From Burkholderiales bacterium (GTDB lineage: Bacteria > Pseudomonadota > Gammaproteobacteria > Burkholderiales > Casimicrobiaceae): a stretch of 49,902 nucleotides of DNA. The stretch lies in NCBI GenBank assembly GCA_025352105.1, contig JANXUB010000193.1:1-49902 (forward strand). The letters are read 5' to 3'. Within the stretch, counting starts at the first letter, position 1. Each line of letters begins with the position of its first letter. Positions 1-8,331 of the stretch are shown one piece after another. A model generated the notes under the pieces. The model saw only the letters and a program-made list of their open reading frames with translations. It was not told the origin of the DNA and did no database searches. Made by a program: the position numbers and the translations under genes.

Positions 1-584
1 AGCTCGATCATCTGGAACAGGAAGTTGATCGGCAGGAGCACAATCTTTGCGATGATATTGCCGCCGTGAAACGGCGTCATCGTCAGCTCGTGGATGTAGC
101 CGCCAATGCCTTTGACCTTGATGCTTTCAACGATCATCAAGAGGATGACGGAGAGCGAAATCGCGAGCGTGGTGTTCAGGTCAGCCGTAGCGACCGGCTT
201 CCAGGCATGAGCGAACGAATGCGTCGCAACACCGACGAAATCCACCGGCAAAAACTTCACCGAGTTCATCGCCAGAATCCAGACAAACACCGTGAACGAA
301 ACGGCCACGATCCAGCGGCGGTTGCCGGTGAACATGTCTTTCACCTGAGCATCGACAAATTCATAGAGCAACTCAAAGAACGCCTGCGCTTTGCCCGGTA
401 CGCCCTCAGTTTTCACGCCGCGCGACAAAATCCACAAGCCGCCAAATACGAGCGCGCCCAGCAACCAGCCCATGACGACAGTGTCAACGTTGATCTCGTT
501 GCCGCCGACCATGCCGTGCAGGTTGGTCAGATGATGCTGAATGTATTCAGTGGGCGATTGGGTAGCGCTGCTGGCTTCGGACAT
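1..584 (-). CDS. atpB: F0F1 ATP synthase subunit a (partial, C-terminus beyond window)
   Basis: Subunit a of the membrane F0 sector forms the proton half-channels beside the c-ring. Reading the minus strand from the ATG at 584-582 gives about 194 residues beginning MSEASSATQSPTEYIQHHL, with membrane segments around VVMGWLLGALVFGGLWIL, WIVAVSFTVFVWILAM and LAISLSVILLMIVE, and the family stretch HGGNIIAKIVLLPINF. The family is about 270 residues, so the C-terminal helices, including the essential channel arginine, lie past base 1. It starts 36 bases after atpI on the same strand and is very likely co-transcribed with it. Identification rests on the recognisable subunit-a sequence pattern and the atpI-atpB order. 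Confidence 0.93.
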   Translation of the reverse strand, partial: MSEASSATQSPTEYIQHHLTNLHGMVGGNEINVDTVVMGWLLGALVFGGLWILSRGVKTEGVPGKAQAFFELLYEFVDAQVKDMFTGNRRWIVAVSFTVFVWILAMNSVKFLPVDFVGVATHSFAHAWKPVATADLNTTLAISLSVILLMIVESIKVKGIGGYIHELTMTPFHGGNIIAKIVLLPINFLFQMIE

Positions 585-620
585 AATTTTTTGTACCGCG
601 TCAGTTGTTCTGTTTGTTGC

Positions 621-1001
621 TTACTTGCCAGCGTTGGTGAGCAACACTGCCCGCCACGTCAACAAAGTCACCAAGAATGTCGTAAACATCGCCGGAATCA
701 CCAGCGCATCGTAGAACGTCATGATTACGCCGAGTTGAACGGCAATAAAAACAAGCTTCACGAGTTCCGCACGAAGGATGGGCCAGAGTCCTGTTCCGTT
801 CGAGTGGCTTAAACCAAAATTTGCTACAAACACATAGATCAGCGAGGCGAAGAGGTTGGTCAAGCCGCCCAAGATGGCGGACACCGCTCCATGCTCCCCC
901 GAGATGAACCCTGCGATCACAGCGAACCCGACGGTGATGCCGAACTGCCAATAAAGCATCCGGACAATATTCGGGTTTTGCAGACTGACATCACTCAACA
1001 T
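621..1001 (-). CDS. atpI: ATP synthase subunit I
   Basis: Small inner-membrane protein of 126 residues encoded first in many atp operons. In the family it assists c-ring assembly or magnesium supply and is not part of the final enzyme. Four hydrophobic segments are visible: MLYWQFGITVGFAVIAGF, AILGGLTNLFASLIYVFVA, LVKLVFIAVQLGVIMTFY and FTTFLVTLLTWRAVLL. The conserved G-x-x-x-L-x-N-x-x-F pattern lies in the second segment. It is followed on the same strand by atpB, and a good sigma70-type promoter lies about 125 bases upstream. The ATG at 1001 is the natural start. Confidence 0.9.
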   Translation of the reverse strand: MLSDVSLQNPNIVRMLYWQFGITVGFAVIAGFISGEHGAVSAILGGLTNLFASLIYVFVANFGLSHSNGTGLWPILRAELVKLVFIAVQLGVIMTFYDALVIPAMFTTFLVTLLTWRAVLLTNAGK

Positions 1002-1124
1002 AGCAAACTAACAAAACGAGATTTCCATGAACACTGCGCTCCGATGGTTTGGGGCGCGGCGGTTTTCTGTAGTTTCATGTTGCTAGCGACGGTTTTGAGT
1101 CACGTCAATCCAACAAAGCGTACG

Positions 1125-1154
1125 ATTATAGTCAGCTATCGGCGAATGTTGCAA
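1125..1154 (-). promoter_or_regulatory. Predicted sigma70 promoter for the atp operon
   Basis: Read on the minus strand, TTGCAA (1154-1149) is followed after 18 bases by a perfect TATAAT (1130-1125). It points at atpI, whose start is about 125 bases downstream. The -10 box is consensus; the -35 matches 4 of 6. No transcript data are available, so this is a sequence prediction. Confidence 0.55.
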
Positions 1155-1202
1155 TGCACAAACCGCCTGATTCTTGAGGTTTATCCACCTCTTTAGTTAA
1201 TA

Positions 1203-1240
1203 GCTTTTCGCCGAAATAACTATTTTGTTGGGGCTAGGGC
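1203..1240 (+). repeat. Copy 1 of a bipartite intergenic repeat
   Basis: GCTTTTCGCC, 15 unlike bases, then TTGGGGCTAGGGC. The same two blocks with exactly the same 15-base spacing recur at 45167-45204 in the same orientation. The 15 bases between them are unrelated in the two copies. Function unknown. Confidence 0.6.
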
Positions 1241-1335
1241 ACCATTTAGTCATATATCGACTTATTGCAAAACGGCCTTTTAGCCCACGTTCAACGGTCA
1301 TTTTCTCAAAAAGCCGATGCCCCGGCGCGTGCTGA

Positions 1336-2505
1336 CTACGCGTCCCAACGATGCGGCAATCGCACCAAACCCTGCTCACGCGAATCGCCGAGTACGGTGA
1401 AATTGCGCTCCACCGTGTCGTAAACACGCATCCCTTCCGGATCCATCGCATGTGCCCGCAAAGTGTAAGTTCCAGGCAACAAGGCCCATTCAGAGAAAGT
1501 GAGCGCAAACTCGAATGCTCCTGCGCCAGCGTCGTGGAGCGCAACGCCGTCGATCTCGGAAGTTGTGCCGTAAACCGGCGTGCCATCCATGCGAACGATG
1601 CCCACCGCAACCTGCGGTCTTCGCCCGTCACGGCTTTTCAGGCGACCGCGAACACTCATTCCCGTCGACGTGACCTGATCCAGTCGTAAATCGGTCACTG
1701 CATATTGCCCGAGTGCGGAAGCATCTCGCTCATCTTTCGCCACGGTTTGCTGCTTTTCAATGGCCTGCTTTTCCTCGTGAAACGCCTGATACGCAATCGA
1801 GACGTCAGCCGAAGTCCCAACCATTCGCATCAATCCATGATCAAGCCACACCGCACGTTGCGTGAGCTTTTTGACGTGGTAGAGCGAATGCGACACCAGT
1901 AGCAGTGTTCCGCCGTCCGCGAGGTAGCGCTCCATCCACGTGATGCACTTGTTCTGGAATGATTCATCGCCGACAGCGAGCACTTCATCGGTAATCAGCA
2001 AATCCGGTTTCAACGCGGTGACGAGCGCAAAGCCAAGGCGCACGACCATGCCGCTTGAGTAAGTTTTTATCGGTGCGTCAATGTGTTCTCCAATGTCCGC
2101 GAAAGCGATGATGGCGTCCAGTTGCGCGTCGAACGCAGCGCCGGTCAAGCCCTGCAAGGCTGCGGACAGCTTAAGGTTTTCACGACCCGTGTACTCGGGA
2201 TGAAAGCCCGCGCCCAATTCCAGCAAGGCCCCGACCGTGCCGATGCGCGTAGCGCTGCCCGAACTGGGTTGCAACACGCCCGCGATAATTTTGAGCAGCG
2301 TTGATTTACCCGCGCCGTTCTCGCCCACCAGCGCAAACGATTCGCCACGTCGCACCGTAAAGTCAATGTCAGTTAGAGCGTGGAACCCTTCGGTTGATGG
2401 TTTTGCGACGAGCAAGCGCGCCAGCGCCGCAAAGCCCGCGCCATGCCGTCCGATGCGTGGAAAGGTTTTGCTGACGTGGCTGACGCTGAGCAAAATTTCA
2501 CTCAT
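1336..2505 (-). CDS. wzt: Polysaccharide ABC transporter ATP-binding protein (Wzt/TagH type)
   Basis: Cytoplasmic ATPase subunit of a polysaccharide exporter that drives movement of lipid-linked O-antigen or capsule chains across the inner membrane. The 389-residue protein has Walker A GENGAGKST (61-69), the signature YSSGM (149-153, the form typical of Wzt/KpsT/TagH rather than LSGGQ), Walker B LLITDE (169-174) and a switch histidine in LLLVSHS. After the ATPase domain (about 1-250) an extra C-terminal domain (about 270-385) resembles the Wzt_C beta-sandwich, which in characterised homologues recognises the modified end of the glycan. Its ATG overlaps the permease stop by four bases, so the two are translationally coupled. 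The glycan substrate cannot be inferred, because no glycosyltransferases are nearby. Confidence 0.88.
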   Translation of the reverse strand: MSEILLSVSHVSKTFPRIGRHGAGFAALARLLVAKPSTEGFHALTDIDFTVRRGESFALVGENGAGKSTLLKIIAGVLQPSSGSATRIGTVGALLELGAGFHPEYTGRENLKLSAALQGLTGAAFDAQLDAIIAFADIGEHIDAPIKTYSSGMVVRLGFALVTALKPDLLITDEVLAVGDESFQNKCITWMERYLADGGTLLLVSHSLYHVKKLTQRAVWLDHGLMRMVGTSADVSIAYQAFHEEKQAIEKQQTVAKDERDASALGQYAVTDLRLDQVTSTGMSVRGRLKSRDGRRPQVAVGIVRMDGTPVYGTTSEIDGVALHDAGAGAFEFALTFSEWALLPGTYTLRAHAMDPEGMRVYDTVERNFTVLGDSREQGLVRLPHRWDA

Positions 2506-3266
2506 AAATAATCATCCACATGCGGCGCGACGCGCTTGAAAAACGCATAGCCAATCAATGCAATCGCAACGCCGCCCGCGAGCAGCCATGCATCAACGAG
2601 CGCAAAGCCCGCGCCCGCAAGATAGGTGTCATGCATGCGCGCGATCAGGTGGGTGAACGGATTGGCCATGACCGCATCGCGATACGCCGCCGGAATCGAT
2701 TCAACGCCATATTGAACACCGCAAACAAACGACAGCAGCATGAACAGCGGCCCCAGCATACCCTCGATATCGCGCACCAGAATCTGCGCGGTCGACACGA
2801 TCCACGCGAACCCAAGCGCTGCGAAAAACAACGCAAACCATGCCGGCAGCGAGAACAGGATTCCAGTCAAATGCACCTGAAACCCGAGTGCGGCGAACAG
2901 AGCAACGATCACTGTCAGCGCCAGCCAGTTCAGCGCAAATGTCACCAACACGGTGGACAGCGGTACAAACGCGCGTGGCAAGGCAGTTTTGGTAATCAGG
3001 GCCGCCTGCTGAATCAGACTCGTCGCCCCTCGCGTCACGCTCTCCGCAAACGCAAGCCACGGCCACAAGCCCACCGCGAGAAACGCCACGTAGCTGTCGC
3101 CGTACTGCGCCGGCACCGGCGCTCGCATGAAGAGCCCGAACACCAGCGCATAAACACCCAGCGACAACAACGGCTGCGCCAGCCACCATATCGGAGAAAG
3201 CGCGCCGCCGAGGAAGCGATTTTTGACTTCACGTTCGACGAGTGCGCGGAGAAGTGGGTTGATCAT
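2502..3266 (-). CDS. wzm: Polysaccharide ABC transporter permease (Wzm type)
   Basis: Membrane subunit partnering the adjacent ATPase. It is 254 residues, the usual size for the ABC-2 polysaccharide export permeases (Wzm, KpsM, TagG). The N-terminus reads MINPLLRALVEREVKNRFLG, the amphipathic start typical of the family. About six hydrophobic helices follow, for example PLLSLGVYALVFGLFMRA, VPLSTVLVTFALNWLALTVIVALFAALG and LAGGVAIALIGYAFF, with the family motif FVCGVQYGVESIPAAYRD before the last helices. The stop overlaps the start of wzt. An inverted pair of REP-like repeats lies immediately upstream. Confidence 0.87.
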   Translation of the reverse strand: MINPLLRALVEREVKNRFLGGALSPIWWLAQPLLSLGVYALVFGLFMRAPVPAQYGDSYVAFLAVGLWPWLAFAESVTRGATSLIQQAALITKTALPRAFVPLSTVLVTFALNWLALTVIVALFAALGFQVHLTGILFSLPAWFALFFAALGFAWIVSTAQILVRDIEGMLGPLFMLLSFVCGVQYGVESIPAAYRDAVMANPFTHLIARMHDTYLAGAGFALVDAWLLAGGVAIALIGYAFFKRVAPHVDDYL

Positions 3267-3282
3267 GCGCGCATAGCCCGGC

Positions 3283-3389
3283 TCCCCTCCCCCCTCGTGG
3301 GGGAGGGGTTGGGGGAGAGGGGGTAGTTAGCGTTAAGCGCCATGCGACGGCCCCCTCTCCCTAGCCCTCTCCCACGAGGGGAGAGGGGA
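3283..3389. repeat. Inverted pair of REP-like palindromes, family A
   Basis: Two G/C-rich units face each other: 3283-3323 (stem CCCCTCCCCC / GGGGGAGGGG around CTCGT, tail GTTGGGGGAGAGG) and 3351-3389 (CCCCCTCTCCCTAGCC tail, stem CCCTCTCCC / GGGAGAGGG-like around ACGAGG). The same family recurs as pairs at 26615-26733 and 40647-40768 and singly at 13507-13540. This head-to-head layout is that of BIME/REPIN elements. The second unit runs into the 3' end of hisN and provides its stop codon. Confidence 0.85.
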
Positions 3390-4158
3390 CAAGAACCGCA
3401 AGCACTTCGTCCGCCAACGCCTGACTTGACGCGGCCACAATCGTCCCATCGCTCTTAAGCGTCAGCGCGTTTCCCGACCAATCGCAAGCCGCGCCACCGG
3501 CTTCAACAATCGGATTCACCAGCGCCGCAAAATCCACGGTCTTCAACCCCATCTCAACCACCAGATCAACGTGACCTGATGCAATCAGTGCGTAGTTGTA
3601 GCAATCGCCGCCGTAATAAACGCCCTTACAGGCCGCCTTCAAGCGACCGAACGCCTCGGCGCCTGCGCCCACAAACTGCTCAGGCGCAGTAATCAGCAAG
3701 ATCGTTTCCGACAGGGGTTTGTGTTTTGGGTTCACCCGGATCGGCGCGCCATTAAACCAAGCCCCGGAACCCTTCACGCCGACCCAACGCTCATCGGTAA
3801 TCGGCTGATCAATCACACCAATCACCGGCTGACCTTGATGCGTCAAAGCGACCAGAGTTCCGAATTGCGGCTTGCCACAGGTAAAGGCCTTGGTGCCATC
3901 AATCGGGTCTAGCACCCACACCCATTCGGCCGACAGATTCACGCTGTCGTGCTCCTCGCCCAGAATTCCATGTGCCGGAAATTCGCGCGCAATTTCCTCG
4001 CGCAGCCGCGTCTCAATCTCCATGTCAGCAAGCGTCACCGGCGTGGCGTCGGGCTTGGTCGTGATGGTGAGGTCGGAGCGGAAATAGCGTTTGGCAATCG
4101 GCCGCGCCAGATCGGCCAGATGCTCGGCAAAAGCCTTGTAGGGAAGAAGGTCACTCAT
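3361..4158 (-). CDS. hisN: Histidinol-phosphatase, inositol monophosphatase family (HisN-like)
   Basis: Predicted Mg2+-dependent phosphatase of the inositol monophosphatase fold. The HisN branch removes phosphate from L-histidinol phosphate, the penultimate step of histidine synthesis. From ATG 4158 the protein is 265 residues. Visible metal-site motifs are GEE (67-69) and WVLDPIDGTKAF with D84 and D87, followed by GVIDQPITDERWVG and a C-terminal DFAALVNPIVEAGG block carrying the last metal ligand. The start at 4158 (MSDLLPYKAF) begins the conserved domain; the 37 codons upstream fall in a repeat and look unlike protein. The last seven residues, SPLVGEG, and the stop are encoded by a REP-like repeat, so the natural C-terminus has been replaced or extended. 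Substrate is inferred; other monophosphates are possible. Confidence 0.8.
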   Translation of the reverse strand: MSDLLPYKAFAEHLADLARPIAKRYFRSDLTITTKPDATPVTLADMEIETRLREEIAREFPAHGILGEEHDSVNLSAEWVWVLDPIDGTKAFTCGKPQFGTLVALTHQGQPVIGVIDQPITDERWVGVKGSGAWFNGAPIRVNPKHKPLSETILLITAPEQFVGAGAEAFGRLKAACKGVYYGGDCYNYALIASGHVDLVVEMGLKTVDFAALVNPIVEAGGAACDWSGNALTLKSDGTIVAASSQALADEVLAVLVPSPLVGEG

Positions 4159-4190
4159 ATCGACGATAATTTTCGCTGATTCACTGACCC

Positions 4191-4270
4191 TGTGGGAGCG
4201 GTTCCACCGCGACAGGCCTCCGCGCCAGGAAATCGTCAGGCAAATCAGCCGCGGTAAAACCGCTCCCACA
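4191..4270. repeat. Inverted pair of REP-like palindromes, family B
   Basis: TGTGGGAGCGGTTCCACCGC at 4191-4210 is mirrored by GCGGTAAAACCGCTCCCACA at 4251-4270. Each unit can fold on itself (GCGGT/ACCGC) and the two can pair with each other. The sequence resembles the TGTGGGAGCGG... REP family well known from pseudomonads. The pair fills the space between the divergent hisN and peroxiredoxin starts, so it overlaps the place where their promoters should lie. Confidence 0.82.
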
Positions 4271-4295
4271 ACCGCTTTTCAAAAAGGAAACACCC

Positions 4296-4805
4296 ATGAC
4301 GATCAAAATCGGCGACACCCTCCCCGCAGCCACCCTCACCGAATCCGCCGGTCAGGACGAGGCAAAAAATTGCCCGATGCCGCCAATGCCAGTGGACATC
4401 GCCGCGCTCGCCGCTGGCAAAAAAATCGTAATTTTCGGCCTGCCCGGTGCCTTCACGCCCACCTGCTCAGCCCAACACGTTCCCGGCTACGTCAAGCACT
4501 TTGATGCACTCAAAGCCAAAGGCGTCGACGAAATCATCTGCATGGCCGTCAACGACGGCTTCGTGATGGGTGCTTGGGGCCAGACCCAGCACGTCGAAGG
4601 CAAAGTGCGCATGATGGGCGACGGCTCAGCCGCGTTCACCAAAGCGCTCGGGCTTGAACTCGACCTCGTTGCAAAAGGCATGGGCGTTCGCTGCCAGCGC
4701 TTCTCGCTCTTGGTTGAAAACGGCGTCGTCAAGCAAGTCAACGTCGAAGGCGTCGGCCCGGCCAACTGCTCGTTCGCCGAGAACATGCTGGGGCAGCTGG
4801 GTTAA
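4296..4805 (+). CDS. Peroxiredoxin, Prx5 family
   Basis: Thiol peroxidase that reduces hydrogen peroxide and organic hydroperoxides. The 169-residue protein carries the Prx active site PGAFTPTC with the peroxidatic cysteine at residue 57, preceded by the KKIVIFGLP strand, and ends with the family pattern VGPANCSFAENMLGQL. The domain order and length match Prx5/PMP20-type enzymes, not the larger AhpC type. A ribosome-binding AAAGGAAA lies just before the ATG. It stands alone between a divergent hisN and its own terminator. The reductant (glutathione/glutaredoxin or thioredoxin) cannot be told from sequence. Confidence 0.9.
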   Translation: MTIKIGDTLPAATLTESAGQDEAKNCPMPPMPVDIAALAAGKKIVIFGLPGAFTPTCSAQHVPGYVKHFDALKAKGVDEIICMAVNDGFVMGAWGQTQHVEGKVRMMGDGSAAFTKALGLELDLVAKGMGVRCQRFSLLVENGVVKQVNVEGVGPANCSFAENMLGQLG

Positions 4806-4821
4806 ATCTCCACCGAAACAG

Positions 4822-4857
4822 AAAGCCCAGTGCGCTAAAACGCACTGGGCTTTTTTT
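4822..4857 (+). terminator. Rho-independent terminator after the peroxiredoxin gene
   Basis: AAAGCCCAGTGCG (4822-4834), loop CTAAAA, CGCACTGGGCTTT (4841-4853), then an uninterrupted T run to 4857. This is a perfect 13-bp stem. It closes the housekeeping block just before the defence-like operon starts. Confidence 0.92.
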
Positions 4858-4930
4858 CGCCCTGTCGCCGCGACATGTGCTTTGCACGCTCCTAAACTAC
4901 CATTGCTACAAAGGGGAGATAGAGAAGCGC

Positions 4931-7900
4931 ATGGCCCGGATTTTCGACAACATCAATGAAGACCTGCTAACCACGCTACGGGCGACGATGCAGGTTTCGC
5001 GTCGTGCCGACTTCTGTGTTGGCTATTTAAATCTTCGTGGTTGGCAATCGATTGAAGATCTCGTTGCGCCGTGGGATCCTGCTCAAGGTCAGATTTGTCG
5101 GGTTCTCGTGGGCATGCAAAGACCGCCGCACGAGGAGATTCGCGAGCTGTATAGCGTTTCCAAGGATGCAACTAACTCCGGATTGATTGATAACGCCAGA
5201 GCAACGCTGTTAAAGCACAAATTCGCCGCCCACCTGCGCGAACAGATCACGTTGGGCATCCCCACCGGCAAGGACGAAGCCGGATTGCGCGAATTCGCGC
5301 GCCAGCTCAGGGCGGGTCGCGTTGTCGTCAAGCTCTTTCTGCCGTATCCACTGCACGCGAAACTCTATCTGCTGTTTCGCGACGACGTCAATAACCCCAT
5401 CACCGGCTTCGTCGGCAGTAGCAACTTGACCATGCACGGTTTGTCACGACAAGGCGAGCTCAACGTCGATGTGCTTGACCACATGGCCACCGACAAACTT
5501 TCCAAGTGGTTTGATGCCCGCTGGAATGAACGCTGGGCCTTGGATGTATCGTCCGATCTCGCCGACATCGTTGAGAGCAGTTGGGCGCGGGAAGCACTGA
5601 TTCCGCCACACCACATTTATCTCAACATCGCTTATCACCTGAGCACTGAAGCGCGCGCCGGTTTGAGCCAATTTCGGCTTCCGGCACGGTTTGAGCGAGA
5701 CTTGTTCGAGTTCCAGAAAAGCGCCGTAAAGATTGCTGCACGGCACTTGCACCGCCGTGGTGGCGTGATGATTGGTGACGTGGTCGGACTCGGTAAGACC
5801 ATGATGGCAACCGCGCTCGCCCGCATGTTCGAGGATGATCTCGGCTACGAAACGCTGATCATCTGCCCGAAGAATCTGGCGCCCATGTGGGAGCGCTATC
5901 GCACGGAATATGGCTTACGCGGCACCGTGCTGCCCATCTCGCAAGCCACCAAGCGACTGCCCGATCTCAAGGCGTACCGACTCGTGCTGATCGACGAGAG
6001 TCACAACCTGCGCAACCGCGAAGGGCGGCGCTACAAGGCGATCTCGGAATACATCAAACAGGTGGACGCGAAGGTCATCCTGCTAACAGCCACGCCGTAC
6101 AACAAGACCAAATCCGACCTGTCGAGCCAGCTACGCCTATTCATCGACGAGAAAGCCAATATCGGAATTCGGCCTGAGCGCTTCATGCGAAAACTCGGGC
6201 TGTCCGAAGCTGAGTTCGAGCGCAAGCATCAATGCCGGGTCAACTCGATTCTCGCCATAGAGAAAAGCGACGAGTTTGACGATTGGCGTGAGTTGATTCG
6301 CCTTTACATGGTGCGCCGGACTCGCAGTTTCATCATTCAGCATTACACCGACGCAGACTCAACCGGACGGCGGTACATCGCCGGACACGACGGAGAAAAG
6401 CGCTACTTCCCGGCGCGCCTGCCGCATTCACTCAAATTCGATGTGGATGAAACCGACGCGGCCGACCGCTACGCACGACTCTATTCACCAGCTGTTGTGG
6501 ATCAAATCAACGATCTGCATGTTCCACGTTATGGCTTGGGGCTTTACGTTGATCCGCAGGCTGAAAAGGCGGCAACGTCTGCCGAACGCAAACAAATAGA
6601 AAACCTTGGCCGTGCCGGTAAGCGGCTCATGGGTTTTTGTCGAACCAATCTTTTCAAGCGCCTCGAATCATCTGGTTACTCGTTCATTCAATCGATTGAC
6701 CGGCACATTCTGCGCAACCAGATTTACCTTTACGCCATCGAAAACGGTCTTGATTTACCGATAGGCATTCAAGACCCCGGCTTGCTCGATGGTGATCGCA
6801 TTGACGAAGACGCAGAAGGCTTGCAAGGCGAAACTGAGGACCTACTAGACGGCTTGATTGATGAGGTTCCTGCTGAGGATGGCGTGCCGGACGATAGGGT
6901 TCGCGCCAAGGCGATTTACGCGCAGTATTCGGGCGAATACAAAAAACGTTTCAAATGGATTCGGGCTTCACTGTTCAGACCTCGACTCGCCGAACACCTC
7001 GCGGCGGACACGGAAATGCTGGCGCAACTCCTACGCGAGAACGGGCAATGGACACCAGCGCAAGACAAGAAATTTCAGGCATTGCGCGCGCTGCTGACGC
7101 AGACGCACGGCAAAGAAAAAGTGCTCGTCTTCACGCAGTTTGCGGATACGGCCCGTTACTTGGGACGAGAGCTTCGCGCAATGGGTGTCACGCACCTTGA
7201 AGTGGCGACGGGCGCGAGTGCTGACCCATACGCACTCGCCTGCAAGTTCTCGCCAAAGTCGAATAACAAAACGATAGGTAAAGGCGAGGAACTGCGTGTG
7301 CTCATCTGCACCGACGTGTTGTCGGAAGGGCAAAACCTGCAAGACAGTCACGTCGTGGTGAATTTCGATTTGCCCTGGGCCATTATTCGACTAATTCAAC
7401 GCGCGGGACGTGTTGACCGTATCGGGCAAAAGTCGGAGCAGATTCACTGCTACTCATTCTTACCCGCCGATGGCGTTGAGCGTCTCATCCAGCTTCGCGG
7501 GCGCATTCAGCAGCGCCTAAAAGAAAACGCGGAGGTCGTCGGCACCGATGAAGCGTTCTTTGAAGATGAAGAAGCGGAGCAAACCATTCGCAACCTCTAC
7601 ACCGAGCAATCCGGCGTGCTCGACGATAACGACGACGAGGTCGACCTCGCTTCATACGCTCTGCAAGTCTGGAAGCAAGCAACGCAAGACGATCCCGAGC
7701 TAGCGCGCGCCGTGGAAGCACTCCCCCCCGTCGTGTATTCCGCCAAAGCGTTCACCATGGATGCGTCGCGCTTTCCGCTGTTGGGCGATGATGCTGCGGC
7801 GGGTGGCTCACTCGTCTACGTGAAATCTCCCGAAGGCAACGATCACCTCGCTTGGGTTGGTGTGGACGGCAAGACAATTACCGAATCCCAATTCACTGTG

Positions 7901-8323
7901 CTGCGTGCGGCGGAGTGTGAGGCGGGCACCCCCGCGTTGCCGCGCGCAGAGAACCATCACGATCTTGTCGCTACGGGCTTGGCGCTTGCCGTAAGTCAGG
8001 ACAAAGCCGTCGGCGGTGGGCTGGGCCGCCCCTCCAGTCCGCGTCGCCGCACCTACGAGCGTCTCAAGCATTACGCCACCCTGCAAGGCCAAACGCTGTT
8101 CCGCGATGAAGAACTCGAACGCGCGCTCGACGATATCTATCAGCGGCCTCTGCTCGAAACAGCGGGCGATCTGCTTAATCGCCTCATGCGCAGCGGCGTG
8201 AACGATGAAGAACTCAGCGAAGCAGTGAAGTCCCTGCGTGAAGAAGGTCGCTTGACGTACGCGGAAGAAGACGCCGCATTGCGCGACCCGCGCGTCGTCT
8301 GCTCAATGGGCTTGATTGCTTGA
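4931..8323 (+). CDS. PLD-domain SNF2-family helicase (defence-type, DISARM/Hma-like)
   Basis: Large DNA translocase of 1130 residues with an N-terminal phospholipase-D-like module and a C-terminal RapA/SNF2 helicase. The PLD part shows HAKLYLLF (H142, K144) and GSSNLT (162-167), a single HKD-like half-site. The helicase has Walker A GDVVGLGKT (282-290), box II DESH (355-358), TATP (386-389), then helicase C motifs TDVLSEGQNLQ (about 790) and QRAGRVDRIGQ (about 825). This architecture is found in phage-defence helicases. ATG 4931 is chosen because MARIFDNINEDLL begins the homologous-looking domain and purine-rich AGGGGAGATAGAGAAG precedes it. The stop overlaps the next gene. Likely role: DNA-sensing or translocating effector of the island, with the PLD part the only visible nuclease candidate. 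The HKD aspartate is not obvious, so activity is uncertain. Confidence 0.88.
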   Translation: MARIFDNINEDLLTTLRATMQVSRRADFCVGYLNLRGWQSIEDLVAPWDPAQGQICRVLVGMQRPPHEEIRELYSVSKDATNSGLIDNARATLLKHKFAAHLREQITLGIPTGKDEAGLREFARQLRAGRVVVKLFLPYPLHAKLYLLFRDDVNNPITGFVGSSNLTMHGLSRQGELNVDVLDHMATDKLSKWFDARWNERWALDVSSDLADIVESSWAREALIPPHHIYLNIAYHLSTEARAGLSQFRLPARFERDLFEFQKSAVKIAARHLHRRGGVMIGDVVGLGKTMMATALARMFEDDLGYETLIICPKNLAPMWERYRTEYGLRGTVLPISQATKRLPDLKAYRLVLIDESHNLRNREGRRYKAISEYIKQVDAKVILLTATPYNKTKSDLSSQLRLFIDEKANIGIRPERFMRKLGLSEAEFERKHQCRVNSILAIEKSDEFDDWRELIRLYMVRRTRSFIIQHYTDADSTGRRYIAGHDGEKRYFPARLPHSLKFDVDETDAADRYARLYSPAVVDQINDLHVPRYGLGLYVDPQAEKAATSAERKQIENLGRAGKRLMGFCRTNLFKRLESSGYSFIQSIDRHILRNQIYLYAIENGLDLPIGIQDPGLLDGDRIDEDAEGLQGETEDLLDGLIDEVPAEDGVPDDRVRAKAIYAQYSGEYKKRFKWIRASLFRPRLAEHLAADTEMLAQLLRENGQWTPAQDKKFQALRALLTQTHGKEKVLVFTQFADTARYLGRELRAMGVTHLEVATGASADPYALACKFSPKSNNKTIGKGEELRVLICTDVLSEGQNLQDSHVVVNFDLPWAIIRLIQRAGRVDRIGQKSEQIHCYSFLPADGVERLIQLRGRIQQRLKENAEVVGTDEAFFEDEEAEQTIRNLYTEQSGVLDDNDDEVDLASYALQVWKQATQDDPELARAVEALPPVVYSAKAFTMDASRFPLLGDDAAAGGSLVYVKSPEGNDHLAWVGVDGKTITESQFTVLRAAECEAGTPALPRAENHHDLVATGLALAVSQDKAVGGGLGRPSSPRRRTYERLKHYATLQGQTLFRDEELERALDDIYQRPLLETAGDLLNRLMRSGVNDEELSEAVKSLREEGRLTYAEEDAALRDPRVVCSMGLIA

Positions 8324-8331
8324 GTCAGCCG

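Larger units (their letters stand above)
1002..1335. other. Intergenic stretch atpI-wzt
   Basis: This 334-base gene-free stretch lies between the atpI start and the end of wzt. It holds the predicted atp promoter (1125-1154) and one copy of a short repeat also found at 45167-45204 (see 1203-1240). I see no convincing small gene or terminator. Short open frames here have no recognisable protein character. Confidence 0.6.

Noticed and set aside
66-812. 248-residue plus-strand open frame across atpB and atpI
   Set aside because: Opposite two well-supported atp genes; composition (His/Arg/Gln rich) is typical of an antisense frame.
2520-3326. 268-residue plus-strand open frame ending in PSPLVGEGLGERG
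   Set aside because: Antisense to wzm. Its recognisable tail is only the REP-like repeat translated.
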